This document shows positions 25,749 to 38,000 of a stretch of 64,000 nucleotides of DNA, in pieces. The stretch's first letter is position 1. Every line of letters begins with the position of its first letter. Source of the stretch: Aplidium turbinatum (lineage: Eukaryota > Chordata > Ascidiacea > Aplousobranchia > Polyclinidae); NCBI GenBank assembly GCA_918807975.1, contig OU964929.1, positions 11,549,197 to 11,613,196 of the forward strand. Direction: 5' to 3'. A model generated the notes under the pieces. That model ran no database searches, had not been told where the DNA came from, and saw only the letters and a program-made list of their open reading frames with translations. The translations under genes and the position numbers were made by a program.

Positions 25749-26307
25749 TGTTCCCGACAATGGTTCATCTAATCAAACGTCATATAAAAACCGTTCAAGT
25801 CTACTGAATCTTAGCGTATTACGTCATGGAATTTTTTCTAAAAATGAGCCAAAATTGCACCATCGTTCGTAAGACTTGTGTCAAACCTGTTTAAACATGA
25901 AACATTGGATCACCACCTTTGAACACCTGTTTGAATTGCGTGACAATGTCTTTCAATATTGCGTCACAGTACTGCGTACGTGAGTTTGAGATATTGCTAT
26001 CTCTTCTGGTCATTCGTGAAATGGTTGCTTGAGAGTTAGTCGCACATTTAACTGTTGGCTTAGTGCTTGCTAGCTGGACAAAAATTCCGTCTTTATCTAA
26101 GTAGTTTGTATTGTAGTGACAGGTTTTAGTGGCGTACCGTGTTGCGTCCCATTTCGACAGCCAGGTGGCTAATTTTACAGAAATACAATTTTGAATAGAC
26201 GTTTCAGAAGAGTGTTTCTCTTTCGGTCATTACTTACAGACGAACGGATTCGGGAATCTTATGTTACAATTTTCCCACGAAGAGATTATGGTTTACCGCT
26301 GTGACCA
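25749..26307 (+). repeat. 3' LTR of the BEL/Pao element
   Basis: 559 bp, starting tgttcccgac after a short purine-rich stretch (aactaggggcc) that could serve as the plus-strand primer. Followed directly by the duplication cccct. Confidence 0.93.
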
Positions 26308-26312
26308 CCCCT

Positions 26313-27139
26313 GGCCGCCAAAAGTCTTCTAAGTAACCGGAAGAGTCTTTCCCAACGACACACTGGTAGTCTATTTCAAATCCTAAATAAACATCTAGCT
26401 AATTATGATGCTGGCGCAGAAAACCTATCCTGCCCTAACTAAACTGAATCTGTAGTGCCCAGCCAACTCTCAACACTATGTCTGCCTTCCCCATCTAACT
26501 ACGCTAAAACAATAACATACACCAGTATCTCAGCTTTACTGCACACGAGGTCTGACTACAGAAACTACTGCTGAGAATGACGTAATAAATGTTACTAAGA
26601 ATTGAACAACAGACGGAGTACAGTACAGGCTACAGCTATCCAACATCACGCAAGAAGCAACTCGAGCTTTTTAGCTGTTGTTCTATCATTAAATTTTTTA
26701 AGATGTGCTAGCTGTCTCTTTGTATATAAATCATTTTCTTGTTTTACTTTTTATTTATTTTTGCATTACTTCATTTCTCGTGCTGTGTGCACTGTGCAGC
26801 CTCATTTTTCCGCCCCCTTGCAGCCTGCCGCCCCTGGCGTAGAGCCAGAACCGCCAAGTGGCTGCTACGCCCCCAAGTGGCTGCTACGGCCCCAAAAATT
26901 TTTGAAAAAAATTTACTTTTAAATTGTGCGTTCTGAGAGTACTTCCAGCCTAAATCAATGGTAAACCTCTGCCAAAAATGCTATAACACAGGTTGAAATG
27001 TTTATAAAAAATATTTCGGGAAAGGGCAATTGCCCCCTTTGCCTTCCCCCCAATGACTACTCCCTTGCCTACTGCTACACAGGGGCGAGAATTACGTAAA
27101 GAGGAGTTTTGAGAGTCAACCCTCTATTAGCCTAATAAT
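26313..27139. other. Non-coding repeat-derived stretch
   Basis: Contains the far side of the older C/G-rich repeat around 26815-26900 and otherwise no gene. Open frames here arise from repeat sequence. Confidence 0.35.
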
Positions 27140-27799
27140 AGGCATGGAGGAACCATTTAAAAAGTAGGTGGGTCCAAGAGGCGCAGCAGTCAAAGTCGAT
27201 CCAACTTCCACCCATAACATTGTTGCATTCCTAATACTTGAAATCGTTAATTTATTATGTTTTCATTATTGCCTTTCGTGCTAACAAGCGAAAATTCCAT
27301 TTTTGGGCCCGATTAGGCCAAACAGTTTACAAAATTGTTAAATTGCTCTATAGTGCTGTACAAAATATGGCTATGTACCCACAAATAAAAAGGCAGCAAT
27401 ACACACACAGTTATAATACCACTTGGGAGTAATAATCTGCAGCATTATACAGCCGGCTACGTGCATATGCAATGATATCATTGTTTTGACCATAGAGACC
27501 ATAGAGAATAATTATATGGATTGATAGATTGCTCTTGCTCCACCAATCACACGCAACCACATCCACACGTGCTGCCCATCATAGTGGGCTAAACAGAAAA
27601 GTTTGAATATTGGATTTCATAATTGAGCCATCAAAGATAATCAAACTAGTTTGTATTCAAATGAGTGAAGACCTATTTTTGGAATTCCCTCTCTAATTTG
27701 CTGTTTTCGCTACCTTTTCAAAGAAATTTGGCTTTAGAAAGTGGCCCACCCAGAAAGTAAAGTAGGTGGGCCCAGGCCCACGTGGTTTCTCCATGCCTA
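27140..27799. mobile_element. Non-coding terminal-inverted-repeat element
   Basis: About 660 bp. The left end aggcatggaggaacca is the inverse of the right end tggtttctccatgcct. Both ends are followed inward by a gtaggtgggcc-like sequence. The flanks suggest a TA or very short duplication, so the superfamily is unclear. It encodes no recognisable protein. Confidence 0.65.
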
Positions 27800-28259
27800 C
27801 CGGTACATACTGGACCACAACAGTCTACGCAAAAACAAGACAATTTTTTTTCAAAACTTTTTGAAAAAAGTCTCCCAGCCCCTTTATTTGCTTCTTAGAA
27901 CCTTGGTGTTTACATTGTCCATTTTTTTTAGAATTGAATTTTTGCTTTTTTCTGAAACTGTGTTGCCCTCCCCAATCTTTTTTCTAGGATTGCTGTTAGG
28001 TAGCCTACCTGTCACGCCACTATTGGCGGATGGGATCCAGATAGTGTCCACAGTATGCTGTATTTTGTGTTTTCATCCAGATTATACTAATCTTAACTTT
28101 TTCTCAACATTATAATGTATTTTCTTTAGTCCTTTTTAATGTCTTGTAGCCTTTAGTAGCCTATCTTATTCAAATAGAATGCTGGAATGTTTATATTTGA
28201 AGAAGATAGTTGAAGAAATCCCGTTTATGGTGGTGAGAGCTGTAGGCTATCAATGAAAA

Positions 28260-28570
28260 GTCCGCCCCGTTAGCTCAGTAGTTACGCACCTGGCTCAAAG
28301 GTTATGTTATGCGACGTTGGTTCGACTCTCGAGGTGTGCGCTTGAGCAACGCATTTCAAGACTGCTCCCCATTCAGCGGCACCTAGTGAATGGAATGATT
28401 CCCTGCCAACAACTCTTCAACAATCGGACAACTTCACTCTGCCAATCACGGTAACCGGACCTGCGTCAAGAGCATCTACAACTCTACAAGTATGCGAAAC
28501 TACCAGGAATAACCCATCAAGGCTTTGTCAGTCCGAGGATAAAGATTCAAAACCAACCAAACCAAACCAA
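28260..28570 (+). repeat. tRNA-derived SINE family A, copy 1
   Basis: The head gtccgccccgttagctcagt carries an A box (tagctcagtagtt) and a B box (ggttcgactct). The body runs through ttgagcaacgcatttcaag, cattcagcggcacctag and aagtatgcgaaactaccagg to gtcagtccgaggataaa, and ends in an (accaa)n tail. Five copies are in this window. The acceptor stem is not closed, so it is not a functional tRNA gene. Confidence 0.85.
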
Positions 28571-29457
28571 TTATACAGATTTCCGACTCTTCAATCACAA
28601 AGAAAGCCGCTGTCATTAGGCAACCACTCGAAGTTTGTGGCGTGAGGTTCAGTGGCGTAGGCTATCACGTCTGTCTGTGATTCAGATTCCAATTGATGTC
28701 AGTTCGACACTGCTTCGAAACGTTTTTTCAAACTGAGTTGCCAAGTCGGATGAAGACTGGAGCCCGCGGACAAATATTGGCTAATTGATAAACAATTGGC
28801 AGCCTAGTTGGGAGTTTTTGGGTCCCAAGTTGGAACCCAAATATTGCCCATTTGTGACCCAGTTGTCATTGCTGGCTGGGAGCGAGAAAAATGGACAAAA
28901 TTGCATGTGTTTTTTGATTTACGGGGCCACATGAACAAGTCCACTCTGGATCTTTCACTACAGCAAGCATACGACTGCATCAGCCCAGCAACTCGATGCT
29001 TATTATTATTTATTTGCAGGAGATTGTGAAGAATTGAGAGGTTTAAAAAGAGGTAGGCTACCGTAATTTATAAAATGATCAAGGGTCAAGAGCAACTGAA
29101 CGGATGATGATGATGATGCCTCAGACAAACCGATGGCAGAGTTTTTATTTTCAATTCCAACTTATGTGACGTGTGTGAAAATACGCACCGATTTTTGCAA
29201 ATGAAAAACAACGCAATGTTTTTTGAACACTTCTGTAAGCCTAAAAACGTTTTCACAATCTTTTGTAACAGTTAAAAAGAATCTTATTTCCTTTTGTTCT
29301 AAAGCTCTTTGGAATGCCACAAAACAAGGCGACAAATAATAATAGTAATGGTGTTGCAAGCACAGTGCCTAGTGCTTTTACAGCTTAAATCAATTTTATG
29401 ACATGTGTTAAACTACGGAAACACAGCCACTCAGCCAGTCTTTCCATTACGTACGGT
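28571..29457. other. Non-coding stretch with a short microsatellite
   Basis: Contains a short (gat)n run near 29104-29117. No exon-like sequence was recognised. Confidence 0.35.
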
Positions 29458-30037
29458 TGTTATGAACAATCGCTCCCCAAGGCCAAATCAAACGTCACAT
29501 AAAACCGTTAAAGTCTACTTAACCTGGCGTTTTACGTCATGGAATTTGGCTAAGAAATGAGCAGAGATTTCATCATTCTTTTGTAGCACCTGTGAACTAT
29601 TTTATCATCTTAAATCTTGAATTACGAAATTTTGCATAAGCCAAAATTTACCTCGTGCTGGAATGACATAGCAATACTACCAACAATTACGTAACAGATG
29701 CAAGTGATGTGTTTTGAAATGTCCCAAGTCAGTTTCGTCATTTTAGAATTGTCGCTGAAAAGGTTGGTCGAATATTAGAACTGTTTTGCTTGTGCTTACC
29801 AACTAGACGAAATTTCCGTCTTTTATCCCAGAAATCTGTATTGTGTTGACAAGTTTTAGCGTGTACGTGTTGCTCTCCCTTTTTGACAGCCTGTGGCTAT
29901 GCTTTGCTGAAAGGCAATTCGTGAAAAGACGTTTTCAGAAGAGTACTTTTTCGGTGTCATCGCATACAGACGAAAGGATTCAGGAATTTTATGTTGCAAC
30001 TTTCTCACGGAGATATTATGGTTTTCCGCTGTGACCA
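29458..30037 (+). mobile_element. Solo LTR of a BEL/Pao relative (fossil)
   Basis: 580 bp beginning tgttatgaac and ending ccgctgtgacca, flanked by a perfect 5-bp duplication acggt (29453-29457 and 30038-30042). It aligns along its length with the LTRs at 19139 and 25749 (shared tcaaacgtca, tacgtcatggaatt, ccgctgtgacca) but is clearly diverged. It therefore represents an older or sister family whose interior was lost by LTR-LTR recombination. Confidence 0.85.
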
Positions 30038-30134
30038 ACGGTATTTATCTGAGAAAGATTTTTCACGTTTTAAAATTTTCTACACTGCTGATGAGTATTC
30101 AAAGCTTTCCCCTCAAAGAATGGTAGGCTTGGCC

Positions 30135-30921
30135 CAGCGGTTCTCAACCAGTGGGCCATGGCTCACTGGTGGGCCATAGAAGCATTTCGAGGTGGGCCAC
30201 AGACATATTTAATAAATTGAAAGATTTATTGAAACATTTTGTTTCATTTTTGTCACTATAGTCAATTTTACACTTGTTTCGTTGTTTGTTTGTTTAGTAA
30301 CAATGAATGATGCTGCTGTTTTTAGCTACAAAGTGGCAATCATCATTCTAATTATTGCAACATACAGTTTTACATCAACTCAGTTTTTACAACACTTTAT
30401 GATGTAATAAACTAGTTTGTGGTTACAATTAAGCCATCTTTATAAGCGGTAGCCTTGTTGAACTTCTGCAGATCCGCTTTTTAGTACGTGCAGCATTTTA
30501 TTTTGTGGATTTTTTTGGGGAGGAATTGACAATACTTAATGCTTTAAGTTTGATGAAACTTATATTCAGTATGTACATCAATTTTTGATAACAGAGAAGA
30601 AAAAGGACAATGTGCATTATATTGTAAAGTTCTTAGTCATCATTCATTGAGGCCATCAAAACTGAGACTTCACCTGGAAAAAGTTTATCCAAATTACATA
30701 GATGAAGATGTGAACTTTTTTTTAACGAAAAGAAGATAGTGTGAAGCGTCAGCGCCTGGATTCAACAAGGGGATTCCAGCAACATTCCAAAGACAATGTT
30801 CTGCTGCTTTTTGTTTATAAACCTTTTTTGAAGTTTTTTTCTTACATAAAAACTGAATGGGCTACAGAACTTTTATACAAACAAAAATGGGCCACAAAAG
30901 AAAAAAGGTTGAGAACCACCG
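30135..30921 (+). mobile_element. Decayed hAT transposon, ZBED-type
   Basis: 787 bp with inverted ends cagcggttctcaacc and ggttgagaaccaccg, and a perfect 8-bp duplication gcttggcc at 30127-30134 and 30922-30929. The interior near 30640-30740 encodes HSLRPSKLRLHLEKVYPNY and then DEDVNFF and KRQRLDS. This matches the BED zinc-finger C-terminal part and following segment of ZBED5-like hAT transposases. The remainder of the gene is absent, so it is a deletion derivative. Confidence 0.85.
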
Positions 30922-31884
30922 GCTTGGCCGCTTCTGTGTATAATGCAAGCATTAAATTTTGAACTCCTTTGTAAATCCAAGCCAGTTGTCAGAGTTGCCA
31001 GCTTGCTAATTTTGCTACCAAATTCGAGTGCATTGGATTGGAGTGGTTTAACCATAACCCTTACCTTAGCCTACTTAACCAATAAAAAGACGTCTGAAAA
31101 ATTTTGAAATGTTGATCAGCAGATTTTTTTTGATTCATAGTGAAAAATTTTTGAAAAAAATTATACTGTAGTAAATGCAGAAAATCAAAACCTCATTTTA
31201 AAAGCTTCCGCTTGCAAGAAGAACTTCACTTTTTTAGATGTGAAAGAATTTTACGGCATATTCGCACTATGAATAAGATTAACTTAAGCAATGAGCAAAA
31301 CATTCTTGAAATCACGTTTGGATTTTATTTATCTGGATTTGACGGCTTTTTAGGTGTTGTTTAACCAGGTTTGACCAAAAACTAAATTTGCATCTGGCAA
31401 CTTTGTCTGTCGTTTTGTTTTGAAAGTTGTTAGGGTGCCCACGCTCCAGATTTTTTTCTAGAAGAACCAAGATAAATCACCTGATATTCTAATGAATTTT
31501 TGGGTATAAGATACATAAATGTCAATGCGTTAATTACATCAAAATTAGTTACTAGTTTACTAAAATTCTGAAAAGGTTTTTGATAAACTAGTATGGTAAC
31601 TCATTTTGATCTAATTCGCTTTGCTTGCCATTGAAAACTTTTTGTAGTAATAATAGCATTTATCAATAAAGTATACCCATAGACCAAATTATTGTAAAGG
31701 TGAATTATTAAAAAGTAATTCTGCAAGTAGTAGAATTAGAATAAATTAGGCTATCACACATTGTTGCAACAGAATTGTCCTGGCAGCTTCTACCACAGAC
31801 TGTTTTTAATAATTTACTCAGCTTGTTATTGTTTGATTTAAGTGTGAAATCTCATACCTAGTTGTTTAATATAATTTACAGTTT

Positions 31885-31925
31885 TTCTGACTATGACTCC
31901 CATGGGAATTGCCACCCCCAGGTTG
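31885..31925. repeat. Worn hAT-type element end
   Basis: The sequence ccaggttgaaactactggtc resembles the right end of hAT-like elements (ggttggaaaccactg). No matching left end was found nearby, so this is a low-confidence remnant. Confidence 0.25.
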
Positions 31926-32093
31926 AAACTACTGGTCTAGTGTAAATGTGTAATTAACCATCTGCATAAGTTTCAATTAAGCTTCCTTGTATTGTTATAG
32001 TGGCTAGTTTCAAGGTTAATTCAAACATTTTATTTTAATATACTTTCTCTTTTGTTGGGTTAGAATACAGTAGTTGTGTATTGTCATGTTAAA

Positions 32094-35000
32094 ATGTCTT
32101 TAAATGATTCTTTGGATGTTGAAAATGAGGTATGTTTTAGACTGTACTGTAACTATCACTGTAAGCTATGGCATCAGTAGTGCTGTTATGATCAGGCTTA
32201 CTTATATTTGTTTTTAATCCAGTTAATGTTGCATGCATCATGTATACATGGTTATACATTCACTCTGTTGAATAAAAAAAAATTGAAATCCAAAAAATAA
32301 GTAGTCAATTGCTACTTTTTTAATAAAGTCCGCCCGGATAGCTCAGTTGGTTAGCGCGTGACTTCTGGAACAAAGAAGCTTCAAGATCAAGCGGCGCTGG
32401 TTCGACTCTTGGTGTGTGCGCTTGAGCAACGCACTCTAAGGACTCCTCTCCATTCAGCGGTATCTAATGGATGGAATAATTCCCCGGTAACAAGATTTCA
32501 ACAATCAAAAACTTCACTATGTCAATCTCGGTGACTGGCCTACATCAGTGATTCAAAGCCTTTACAAGTATGCGAAACTGCCAGGATGAAGCTCTGCAAG
32601 AAGCTTTCCCAGTCCGAGAATAAACATACAATCAATCAATTAAGTGTTAAGCATAAACTATTTCAATGATGCCAAACTGTGGCTCATGAATGACAATAAA
32701 ACAGAATTCTTTGATTAATCAAAATTTGTTGCAAGGTTTTAGTTAGGCTACTGATAAATTTTAGTTTTCTCATCTTAGTGAGAGAGTGGCAGAATTTCTC
32801 ATAGATAGATTAAAAGATAAAAAACTCAAAAAATTTAAGATTAAATTACAGTATTTTCTGTATTGTTTCCAAGCTCGCTTTGAATGCTTTGAAGCGACAT
32901 TTTTCCTTTCCATGTTGGCTGAATCAGTTTTCAGTGTCGAAACTGTTTGCCATATACTCATCAGCTGCTAAAATGGACCTATTTGAATTCAAAGAAGATT
33001 TGCCAATGAAAACATCCTGTAAAAATCATTGCTTAAAAATTAGCATATACCCTTTTTTGACTTTTAGTATGACATACATTAGTAACTTTACAATGTAGAT
33101 GCTAATGACCTGTTTTAGCCTGATGCTGAGAGTTTGCTGTGGTAATAGCGATTTGCATTAGCTTTTGGAACACAGTTTTGTAGTCATAGGATATCATAAG
33201 AATTTCCTGGGATATTCAAACCTTATTGGCTACAAGACTGCCCACTATGGAACGATGACATGTGTACCGCCAAGAACTGTGTCTACAAGCTCATATACAG
33301 GGAAAGCTACATAGGCAGCGCAATCCGCCCACTTCACTCCTGCCTGAAAGAACATCTTAGCTTAGATTAAAGTTTGGTCTTTAATCATCAACAACAGTGC
33401 CTCGCTGACTTTGAATTTACAATCATTGCCAGAGAAAACAACGCGGTACAATTGCACTTTAATGAGACTATTTTCATAAGTAGTTATAATCCAAAGATCA
33501 ACAACTGTGCCGAAATAGAAGAACTATGTCACCTAATCTAGTAATAAACTGATTCAACAAAATTTCACAGCAATAACCCCTGAAAACACATAACCTAACA
33601 TACAGCAGCCTCAAGCCAAACAAAAGAGCCGCATAAAACAATGACCAACTGACTTCAACACCAATCGTCATAGCACATGACAGATGTATTGTTTCTAGGC
33701 AGCCGATTGTAGCAAGAATGACAGTGATAGACATCATGTTTTGGCCATGAGGCTGGGCGCGTCAGTATAGCACCACTAATTCTGACTATCAGCCACTGCC
33801 TTTACTCTTATGCCTTTACTCAGTTTAAGTCTTATCCTTGTGGAAAGAAAAGAACCAACAAATTTCACAAAAAGATGTACTGTTAGTTTTATAAAATAAT
33901 CTTAATACAATGCTTTATCATGTTGTTACAGAAACTAGTTTTAAGCCTATTTAAAGTAATGCTTTCTTTGTTTTCAGGACACTTATCGTGTGGATTTCCC
34001 TCATCCTCGTACCATTGATAATGAAGAAGAGTTTGTCACAAACAGTGGACGACAAATTAAACAGTTTTCACCTCTCTCAAAACAGAAATTTCAGGCTAAG
34101 AACCAATACAATCCACAACGACTAAAAAGTATGAACATATGGTGTAGTAAAGAAACCTTTGTGTTTTGGTCAAAAGGAGCTTAGCCTCATATTTACTGAC
34201 TAAACACAATGAAACCTTTGTACATATGCAGAACAAGTTAAAATATGTTTGTAATTCAATTATAAGCCATAATGTTTATGTATTGTTTGAAAATATTCTT
34301 GCTTTATGCTACATTACCATGCACCTTATGACAAATGTGATTGTATAAACTATAAAACGATATGCTTTTGACTGGGCAGCTTAGGTTTAACAGATCTTGG
34401 AATATTGATTTGAATAAAACGGTGATGTTGAAAAAGTCTTTGATTGTACTGTGTACATTACTCTGTAGTCTTTATGATTACGTATTCCAAACTAGAGATG
34501 CTCAAATACCCATACTTATGTTATGTGATAAACATCGCAAGATAGTTTAGTTGTGTCAATGATGCAGAAAAATTATACTTCTTAGATGTATCTCATCCGA
34601 ATCAAAGAAACCCTGTTCTACAACATGATTCCAACAGAATTACTGACAGTCTGCAAGCTGAGCTTCATCTTAGTCTGGACAGATTGAGTGAAACTTCTTA
34701 TGACCAAGAAGATTTAAACAAAATCAAAATGGTAAAATGAGGAGTCCATGTTTTAGTTGGTAATTTGGTACACGCAGGGTTGTGGCTATTGCCATGGCAA
34801 AATTAATTTCGAATGAGCAATTTCATCATGTGAGATTATTTTAAATAACCACAGGAATTGGACTGAAACAGAAGTGCTGCTATACTTCACATACACAATG
34901 TAATTTATTTTATTGTTGGTTTTGGTTTTTGAATCTTTATCCTCGGGCTGACAAAGCCTTGATAGGTTATTCCTGCGGTAGTTTCGCATACTTGTAGAGG

Positions 35001-38000
35001 TTCTTGATGCAGGGCTAGTTACCAAGATTGGCAGAGTGGAGTTTTCGATTGATGAAGTGTTGTTGCCGGAGAATTTTCCATTCACTAGGTGCCGCCGAAT
35101 GGAGAGCAGTCTTGAAATGCGTTGCTCAAGCGCACACCCTGAGAGCCGAACCAGCGTCGCGTGATCTTGAGCCAGGTGCGTAACCAATGAGCTAACGGGG
35201 CGGTTTGTTCTGTTGCAATACACATTTCGGCCTGTAGTATATGACATAGGCTGCTGTTGTGTTGTATTTAAATCCAATGTTTGATATGGAAGGTGATGTT
35301 TCAGATGAAGAGTCAAGGGGGACGAAAATCTTCAATAAAAAACTATCCAATTGTCGAGAAATTGCAAGGAGTTCAATTTAACAAAACATTTGCGTCACCT
35401 AAAGCTTCTCCGAGCGAAAGCGGTAATTATATTTGTTAAATAGTGTATACTATGCATGCTGCTACATTTGTAAGTTTTTTAATTGTGGATGTAGGTTGCA
35501 TTCTAAAATGCCTAGCTGTTGTACAGTCAGCGAGTTGTCATGCTTAGTTGAGCATACGTAATCTAATTGCAACTTTTACGTAATTTTTATGTTTGAATTT
35601 CTAGCCTCATTGTTTTATTTATTCTACCACTTCTATGCAGACATTTCTAAAATGCGACTTCAGGCCACAAACATGCGATTTCTTCTGTTTGAAAATAAAA
35701 GCAGTGTTTGCTCTTGTTGTAGCGTTTGGTTTACAGATACAGCTGGTTACATTGGTGATTTCTTAACTGACTTTAAGAGCAAAATCTAAGGAGATAATTT
35801 GAAAACGTTTGTGTGCTGTAAGGGTTCACGATTTTGTTTGAGAAGAAATGTAACGTGACTGGATAGGTTTCATCGTGTTAAATAAACAATTTACATGTTT
35901 GTCTTGTGATTTTACCAACGTGTGTGCACTGTGCAACTGCGCATGTTATTTTTTTTAAATCATGAAACTGTGACGTTGAGTTTTAAAACTAAAGAAAGTC
36001 GTCTGCAAGAGACTGGAATTTATTTCTATTAATCAAGTGATAAAAGTCAGTATTCGTTCAACACACAAACAAGGATAAATTGTTATGTAGTTCCACGTGC
36101 ATCTGACTTTGAAAGTAATTCAGGTGCATATGGAACTAAAAAATCTGAACCAAATAATTTTGATGGTATATTTGATGTCGAACAGAGAGAACAGTTGAAG
36201 AATATCAACCTCCTCTTGCTTCCGGGATGTCCCGCGATTCCCCCACCTCTCAGGACTCTTTAAATTCTCCGAGATCGATGGAAGATTCAGACGATGATGA
36301 CATTCGAACTGTAGCGCTAGAAGATTCGTTATCTTTCAACGAAAGAGATCCTTCCTTTGATGTTGACGATTATCCACCACCCAATCAGTAAGCAGAAGAA
36401 AATGTTAATATTTTTGTTGATATAATATTACTTTACGTTGGTGTGTGGTTTAAAATATGTTAGTTAAGATGAAGTTTTTGACATTGTTATTGAAATTTTT
36501 ATTCCTGGGTGTGCAATTTTTTTTCAAGATTTTTCTCCTTTTCATATGTTCAAGTCTTTTTGCTTATCTTTTTGTAATTTAGTTGCTCCCGAAAGGCCTA
36601 CGGTACATCAGTGTATTAAAGTTTACATTTAAAACTTCACAGACCGACAGCTAAAGAACAGTCCGATCAAAGCGATCCATACTCTCATCTGCGGTATAAT
36701 CCGGAATGGAGGACGAACGAAAATCCTACAAAAGAAAATAGAATTAGAAGCAGTGCTCCCTCGAGGTGGGCTCAGTGTTCTCTGACATTACATAAGAACC
36801 TAATTTAGTTTAAAGAAATATTTTTTTTGCATCAATTCAACGACTATAAAGTAACATTTTATTCAAAGACATCTAAAGTTAACAGTGAAAAATTTGACCT
36901 TTTTTGATCTTCTCTCTCCAGTGACGTAAACATCAACGGCAAACACGACATGGATTCTTCCGATGTCACAACATTGGGGAGCCAACCCAAGGGAGCCATA
37001 ATTGTTCACAATGAAAGTCTTTATCCTTCAAAGTATGTTTGCATCTTGTGCATTGCGGTAACGTCTTCACAACTAATATTGTACACCAGACACAACTGAC
37101 TCGAAAAATGTTGTTGTTAACAAAACCATTTACCATTAAGATGGAATATTATATCCTCGCTGCAAAACATTACAGAATTGCTCTTTTATTTTAATTCCTC
37201 ATCTAGTATTATTATTATTACAGTCCGCTAAGAGCATCTTGCCATTGGATGAGTTTAGATGAGTGGCAATGAAAGATTGCCAAATAGCTTGAAGAGTATC
37301 AGTTGTCTTTAGTTGGAATTCTTTATTCGCGTTTGCCTAATTATTGGCTCAGCAATTGTTAGAGTCTGATTTTATCAGCTTAATTCACCAAGCTGTTCCT
37401 TTCGAATTGTGAGAACATGATGGTTCAGCAATAAATTTACCCTGATTTTTACGTCATCACTCATCAGCATTACAGCATATGCCAACACAGAAACATTTAA
37501 TGTCTTTTCAACTTTAAGAAACGTTAGATTGCTTGTTAAAAATGGCCTTAATCAATCTGATTCTTTGTGTTATCTTTTGTAATTTCATTTGTGTTATCAT
37601 GTCCACACATTTTCTTCAACCACTGATGTATGTTATATTACCTTACTGCTGGTACCTTATGGCTATGCGTAAATAGAAAGCACACAGTTGGGTGATTGTG
37701 TGAAGTGGTGTTAGTATCAACACTCTTCACTTTAGGAGTGGGTTTTGGTTTAGTTATGAAAGCTTTTTTTATCAATGGTTCTTTGTACCAACTGCACTCT
37801 AATCACATATTTTTTCAACTTTTACGTTGTTTAAATGTATTGAAACGGTAAATGACGGAGATTTCTGGATCTAAACTGATCCTGGCTCACAGTTTTCAGT
37901 TTGTTGTGGCCATTTTCATGTATTGGAAATCTTGGCTACGATTCGCGTTCTTTAGAGTTAAGATGGCTTGCTGTGTCCAGGCGTGAACAAGTTCGATACT

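Larger units (their letters stand above)
19139..26307 (+). mobile_element. BEL/Pao LTR retrotransposon, young but broken
   Basis: A 7.2-kb element with two 559-bp LTRs starting tgttcccgac and ending gctgtgacca. It is bounded by a perfect 5-bp target duplication, cccct (19134-19138 and 26308-26312). The LTRs differ at only about two sites, so insertion was recent. Parts in order: a leader with degenerate short repeats, a gag region with coiled coil and zinc knuckles, a BEL-type aspartic protease, part of a reverse transcriptase and part of an integrase with the BEL C-terminal domain. A DNA element is nested within it. It is broken, with several breaks, and would not be autonomous. BEL/Pao rather than Gypsy is indicated by the protease and the integrase tail. 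Confidence 0.92.
18833..26900. repeat. Older C/G-rich DNA repeats hosting the BEL element
   Basis: On the left are two short pieces of common non-coding DNA elements: caggaacgtagagtagccag at 18832-18851 and cagtggcgtaggagcatatg from 18953, followed by tgccgcccctgg. On the right, beyond the LTR element, related phrases reappear (cctgccgcccctggcgtaga near 26824-26843, then ccaagtggctgctacg twice). This suggests that the LTR element landed in an older repeat of this type. Borders are approximate and the two sides may belong to different copies. Confidence 0.4.

Noticed and set aside
28260-28340. tRNA gene at the SINE A head
   Set aside because: The anticodon and acceptor stems do not fold, and the same head plus body recurs five times in the window.
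30083-30110. Hammerhead ribozyme (ctgatgag core)
   Set aside because: The second conserved box and flanking helices are absent.
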